From contig JBKHJN010000032.1 of assembly GCA_046538075.1 (NCBI GenBank), positions 1 to 34,790 on the forward strand: DNA of 34,790 nt, given 5' to 3'. The position numbers were made by a program, and so were the translations under genes. The notes under the pieces are model-generated. The model saw only the letters and a list, made by a program, of their open reading frames with translations. It made no database searches and was not told where the DNA came from. Source of the stretch: Desulfobacca_B sp046538075. GTDB lineage: Bacteria > Desulfobacterota > Desulfobaccia > Desulfobaccales > Desulfobaccaceae. Below, piece by piece: positions 32,255 through 34,790 of the stretch; the stretch's first letter is position 1, and the number at the start of each line of letters is the position of its first letter.

Positions 32255-32533
32255 AACACCCTCTACCTTCCCACGATTATACAACAGCCCCGGCCACCGC
32301 AATTTAAAAAGGGGTTGGGTGTCCACTTTTTCCAAGGAAGACCCTCCAAAGTTTCTGTTTATGGAGCAGGATACCCTCATTATCTTCGTAATACAACAAC
32401 TTTTCCCTTCGAAGGTTCATCTCCAAAGTGGGTGGGCTATAATCTTACTTGCGAACCTTTACCGGCAAGCAGAATCAAGCAGCTCATGAAATCATTGTTG
32501 TCCAGACTCGAAGAATCACACACAAAATCACAC
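32255..32533. other. Region between the GH17 gene and the tRNA terminator
   Basis: About 280 nt without a supported gene. Its first part (to 32380) is open in the GH17 frame and would be coding if the upstream ATG were used. The plus-strand frames across it have no ribosome-binding site or family features. I see no clear promoter for the GH17 gene here. Confidence 0.4.
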
Positions 32534-32558
32534 AAAAAAGGGCCGTTTTAAACGGCCC
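32534..32558 (-). terminator. Rho-independent terminator of tRNA-Ala
   Basis: On the minus strand an 8-bp GC-rich stem (32558-32551 with 32547-32540), a 3-nt loop and six T residues (32539-32534) begin 20 nt after the tRNA 3' end. Confidence 0.9.
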
Positions 32559-32577
32559 GGCTAAGTAGTTGATTTTA

Positions 32578-32653
32578 TGGTGGAGATGAGGAGATTCGAA
32601 CTCCCGACCTCTTGCATGCGAAGCAAGCGCTCTCCCAGCTGAGCTACATCCCC
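32578..32653 (-). tRNA. tRNA-Ala (anticodon CGC)
   Basis: A 76-nt cloverleaf including an encoded CCA end. The acceptor stem GGGGATG pairs with CATCTCC and contains the G3-U70 wobble that identifies alanine tRNAs. The D-arm has AGCTCAGCTGGGAGAGC. The anticodon stem-loop CTTGC-TTCGCAT-GCAAG gives anticodon CGC (reads GCG). The T-arm has GTTCGAATC. It has its own promoter and terminator and stands as a single-gene unit. Confidence 0.96.
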
Positions 32654-32666
32654 CCCCGTTTGCTTA

Positions 32667-32695
32667 ATTTTATTTGCTGGAGCCGATCATGTCAA
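32667..32695 (-). promoter_or_regulatory. Promoter of tRNA-Ala
   Basis: Minus strand: perfect TTGACA (32695-32690), exact 17-bp spacer, TAAAAT (32672-32667). Transcription would start near 32660, about 7 nt before the mature tRNA end. Confidence 0.8.
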
Positions 32696-32705
32696 TAGCC
32701 CGGTT

Positions 32706-33374
32706 TTAACAATCAACCCAGCGGACCAGGTTCTCCACCGGCTCCCGGCTGGTGCGGAATTCATTAATTCTGGCTTTTTTATCGGGATACCCTAAGGCAA
32801 TGCCCACCACGATCTTGTGGGTGACGGGAATATCCAAATATTTACGGATTAGATTGGGATAAAGGGCCAATTGGGCCTCAATGCAGGTTCCCAGCTCCAG
32901 GGCACAGGCAGCCAGGCACATACCATGAATAATGGCCCCCATGTCCAGCATGGCATAAGGGATACTGAAGTCACCGTTAAAAGTGATATAAATGATGTGG
33001 GGGGCGTCGAAGGCGCGGGTCATATTGAGCATATGCGCCTGCCGGGCTGCCTTGTCTTCGCGGGCAATGCCCATTAGCTCAAAAAGCTCCTTGGCTACCG
33101 TCATATAGCGACTTTTAGCAGCCTCCGGAAAGGTGTCGGGCATCGGTATATCTGGGTTGGGGGGCACCTTATGGCTTACCGCTTCGACAAATTCAGCGGT
33201 TAATTGTTTAACGGTATTGCCGCCTGCGACGACCAATTCCCAGGGTTGGGTATTACCCCAAGAAGGGGCCCACCGGGCGGCGTCGATCAGTTCCAACAAT
33301 TCCTCCCGGGGAACTGGGTCAGGCTTGAAAGCTCGAATACTGCGGCGTTTTTTCAGACCTTTTAAAATTTTCAT
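32706..33374 (-). CDS. Nitroreductase-family flavoprotein
   Basis: A 222-residue FMN-dependent oxidoreductase of the nitroreductase superfamily, which act on nitroaromatics, quinones, flavins or dehalogenation substrates; the true substrate cannot be read. Typical features are the FMN-phosphate-binding opening KRRSIRAFKPDPVP, DAARWAPSWGNTQPWELVV, the central helix MLDMGAIIHGMCLAACALELGTCIEA, and VVGIALGYPDKKA near the C-terminus. There are no extra cysteine clusters, so it is not the ferredoxin-fused type. TAGGAGGG precedes the ATG. It lies 53 nt upstream of the tRNA gene on the same strand. Confidence 0.9.
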   Translation of the reverse strand: MKILKGLKKRRSIRAFKPDPVPREELLELIDAARWAPSWGNTQPWELVVAGGNTVKQLTAEFVEAVSHKVPPNPDIPMPDTFPEAAKSRYMTVAKELFELMGIAREDKAARQAHMLNMTRAFDAPHIIYITFNGDFSIPYAMLDMGAIIHGMCLAACALELGTCIEAQLALYPNLIRKYLDIPVTHKIVVGIALGYPDKKARINEFRTSREPVENLVRWVDC

Positions 33375-33526
33375 GACTTTCCCTCCTAAGCCAATTTCAG
33401 TCGTATAGCGGTTTTAAAGACCCATAACTCTGTAACCATAAATTATGAAAACCGTCTGGCGGCAAGTTTAAGGTTTTTAATTCGCATCTAAGCCTCGCCA
33501 CCGACCCTTCCCAGGTTTGGACAGCA

Positions 33527-33555
33527 TTGCCAAAAGACCCGATCTTGGTTATAAA
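33527..33555 (+). promoter_or_regulatory. Sigma-70 promoter for the 346-residue unknown protein
   Basis: TTGCCA (33527-33532), an exact 17-bp spacer and TATAAA (33550-33555). The transcription start is predicted near 33562, about 50 nt before the ATG at 33612. Hexamers and spacing are identical to the promoter at 16521. Confidence 0.6.
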
Positions 33556-33611
33556 TAAGCCCAAACAAAATCCTCATGTCAAACAAATTCCTAACGAAAA
33601 AGGAAAAAAAT

Positions 33612-34652
33612 ATGGAAGCCTCTGAATCACCCCGCGGCCCTTGGCAGGTGGCAGCCTTTCCTTTGATAGTTGGCTGGCAACCCGAATCCTGGTCGCTGCC
33701 GCTTTACTTCCCCGACCTCTTGGTAGGCCAGCTAGAAGGACAGCCGGCCAACACCGGCTTGCATACCCTGCCCTTGCCGCCCCTAGATAAAAATTTACCT
33801 TTTGACTGGCGGAATTACCGGCCTGGGGAATTACAGCAATGGAAGGCCTATCTGGAATTCAAGGCCTCCGAAGAAATGCCAGAAGATGAATCTGACCTTA
33901 TCAGGGCCATTAAAGGAGAGCCCTCGGCCATCCCCCCGTCCGAGCCACCGCCTGAAGCCGGCCTTCCCCAGCTTCCCGATGCCTCGATGATCTGGACTTT
34001 GGCCTGGCAACTGGAAAAAATGTGGACGGAACAGGAGGCCCGGCTTAAACTGGTCCAGAACCAGCAATCTCAGCTCGATACCTGGCTGGCCCCGGAGCCT
34101 TGGGAAGAGAAGGCCGCCTTCCAACCCCCGCCGACCCAGGACCCCTTGTTGGCGGCCACCGCGCTTCCCGACCCGGAATTGGCCCTGCTGCGCCTCTACT
34201 TCTGGCGGGCTATCCTGGCTCCCCATCTTTCTCATCCCTGGGCACCGTTAATTCTTGCCTCCCCAAGCTCTCTCGGGTTGATCCCCGAACCCCCGGGACC
34301 GAGGTCGGCCGGGCAAGGGACAGCTAAAATGCATCTCACCCTGCCCGGGTGCCGGGATCGGCAAGGGCTGGAGCAGGCTTTGGATCAATTGGCTGCGGCG
34401 GGCTTAGAGGGCCAGTTTGCCCTGGCCCTGGGCCAGGTTCTCCAAGCTTTGGCGACAAATGATCCTGACCTGGAATCAGCCCAAGCACAGTTGCAGGGTC
34501 TGGTCGAACAGCAACTGTGGCCATGGCTTAAAATAGAAAACCGCCAGCCCGCCATTACCCTGGAAATCCGGCAGAGTATTGCCGCGGAGCAGGATTTAGC
34601 CGATCAGATCAAGGAGGTTTTTCCCGGGCCGGTCCTGTTTTGGCGGGGCTAA
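33612..34652 (+). CDS. Hypothetical 346-residue Pro/Leu/Trp/Gln-rich protein
   Basis: A soluble protein with no signal peptide or TM segment; I do not recognise a family. The N-terminal ~100 residues (GPWQVAAFPLIVGWQPESW, then LYFPDLLVG) are Trp/Pro-rich. A Pro/Glu-rich linker covers about residues 100-125. Helical segments follow (MIWTLAWQLEKMWTEQEAR; LALLRLYFWRAILAPHL), then a helical Gln/Ala/Leu-rich end closing in FPGPVLFWRG. The ATG at 33612 has AAGGA about 7 nt upstream. An in-frame ATG at 33576 lacks one but adds only 12 residues. It is transcribed alone from a good promoter. Confidence 0.6.
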   Translation: MEASESPRGPWQVAAFPLIVGWQPESWSLPLYFPDLLVGQLEGQPANTGLHTLPLPPLDKNLPFDWRNYRPGELQQWKAYLEFKASEEMPEDESDLIRAIKGEPSAIPPSEPPPEAGLPQLPDASMIWTLAWQLEKMWTEQEARLKLVQNQQSQLDTWLAPEPWEEKAAFQPPPTQDPLLAATALPDPELALLRLYFWRAILAPHLSHPWAPLILASPSSLGLIPEPPGPRSAGQGTAKMHLTLPGCRDRQGLEQALDQLAAAGLEGQFALALGQVLQALATNDPDLESAQAQLQGLVEQQLWPWLKIENRQPAITLEIRQSIAAEQDLADQIKEVFPGPVLFWRG

Positions 34653-34663
34653 AGGTTTAACCT

Positions 34664-34689
34664 GGTTTTCAGTTTGGGGTTTTCAGTTT
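34664..34689. repeat. Tandem 12-bp direct repeat
   Basis: GGTTTTCAGTTT occurs at 34664-34675 and again at 34678-34689, separated by GG, a 14-nt period, just after the stop of the unknown gene. Confidence 0.4.
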
Positions 34690-34730
34690 TATGCCAGATT
34701 GGCTATTATCCGAGCATTTAAAAGGTTAAT

Positions 34731-34776
34731 TTGAGGGGAGGACCGGGGGACCACCGGCCCCCCGCCCTCCCCTCAA
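34731..34776. repeat. Long GC-rich inverted repeat near the window end
   Basis: An 11-bp perfect outer stem (34731-34741 with 34766-34776) and an inner stem CGGGGG/CCCCCG (34744-34749 with 34759-34764) make a stable hairpin of 46 nt. No T-tract follows on the plus strand. It may be a 3'-end structure of the unknown gene or a copy of a dispersed palindromic element. Confidence 0.5.
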
Positions 34777-34790
34777 GCTCCCCTCCCAAC

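Noticed and set aside
32138..32551. 137-codon plus-strand frame upstream of tRNA-Ala
   Set aside because: It overlaps the 5' part of the GH17 gene and the tRNA terminator, has no Shine-Dalgarno and no domain.
34664..34689. The 14-nt tandem unit as the start of a longer repeat array or CRISPR
   Set aside because: Only two copies exist and the spacing is 2 nt, so it is a simple local duplication.
1..34790. Mobile elements, CRISPR arrays or a defence system
   Set aside because: I saw no transposase, integrase, evenly spaced repeats or typical restriction, toxin-antitoxin or anti-phage genes anywhere in the window.

Overview
The window looks like chromosome of a strictly anaerobic, Gram-negative bacterium, most likely a Desulfobacterota (deltaproteobacterial) sulfate reducer or close relative of the Desulfobacca/Syntrophobacterales type. 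This is inferred from gene content: bacterial-type acetyl-CoA synthase genes (acsB, acsC, acsE) together with outer-membrane lipoproteins, selB, a TIGR03960/TIGR03936-type radical SAM fusion and an archaeal-type fructose-bisphosphate aldolase/phosphatase. I see no transposase, integrase, phage gene or CRISPR array.

Layout. (1) 1-4815, plus strand: carbonyl branch of the Wood-Ljungdahl pathway, acsB - acsC - acsE, with hairpins between the genes and a strong terminator after acsE. (2) 4895-6375: a small SLOG/LOG-type protein (minus) diverging from an M48 metalloprotease lipoprotein (plus). (3) 14952 down to 6385, minus strand: six co-directional genes, hisB - Tat-type metallophosphoesterase - hisA - B12-binding radical SAM/DUF2344 fusion - rng - selB. 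(4) 15087-16420: a DUF1573 envelope protein and a convergent, tail-overlapping lipoprotein. (5) 16521-23662, plus strand: an unusual fusion of fructose-1,6-bisphosphate aldolase/phosphatase to a SorC/CggR-type sugar-phosphate-binding domain, then a K+ channel with an RCK domain, a UPF0173 metal-dependent hydrolase, recJ, ssb, a HEAT-like protein and a 49-residue membrane peptide. (6) 23744-26199: pgeF (minus) diverging from an HExxH protein, an FmdB zinc ribbon and a coiled-coil protein. (7) 26211-31000: an amidohydrolase, an Mth938-like protein and an Slp lipoprotein, then a group of small secreted or unknown proteins, a TPR protein and an L,D-transpeptidase. (8) 31235-34790: a GH17-type glucanase, tRNA-Ala(CGC) with its own promoter and terminator, a nitroreductase and an unrecognised 346-residue protein.

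How the genes work together. AcsE moves the methyl group from methyl-tetrahydrofolate to the corrinoid iron-sulfur protein (AcsC plus an AcsD that is not in the window). AcsB joins it to CO and CoA, or runs this in reverse during acetate oxidation. Carbon entering as acetyl-CoA needs gluconeogenesis, and the bifunctional FBP aldolase/phosphatase at 16612 is the usual one-way enzyme for that in autotrophic anaerobes. The most notable object is this enzyme's C-terminal extension. It has the features of the effector-binding half of a glycolytic repressor but no DNA-binding helix-turn-helix, which suggests direct metabolite control of the enzyme.

Limits: all assignments come from reading motifs and family resemblance by eye. 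No alignment, profile search or structure prediction was run. Promoters are consensus matches only.
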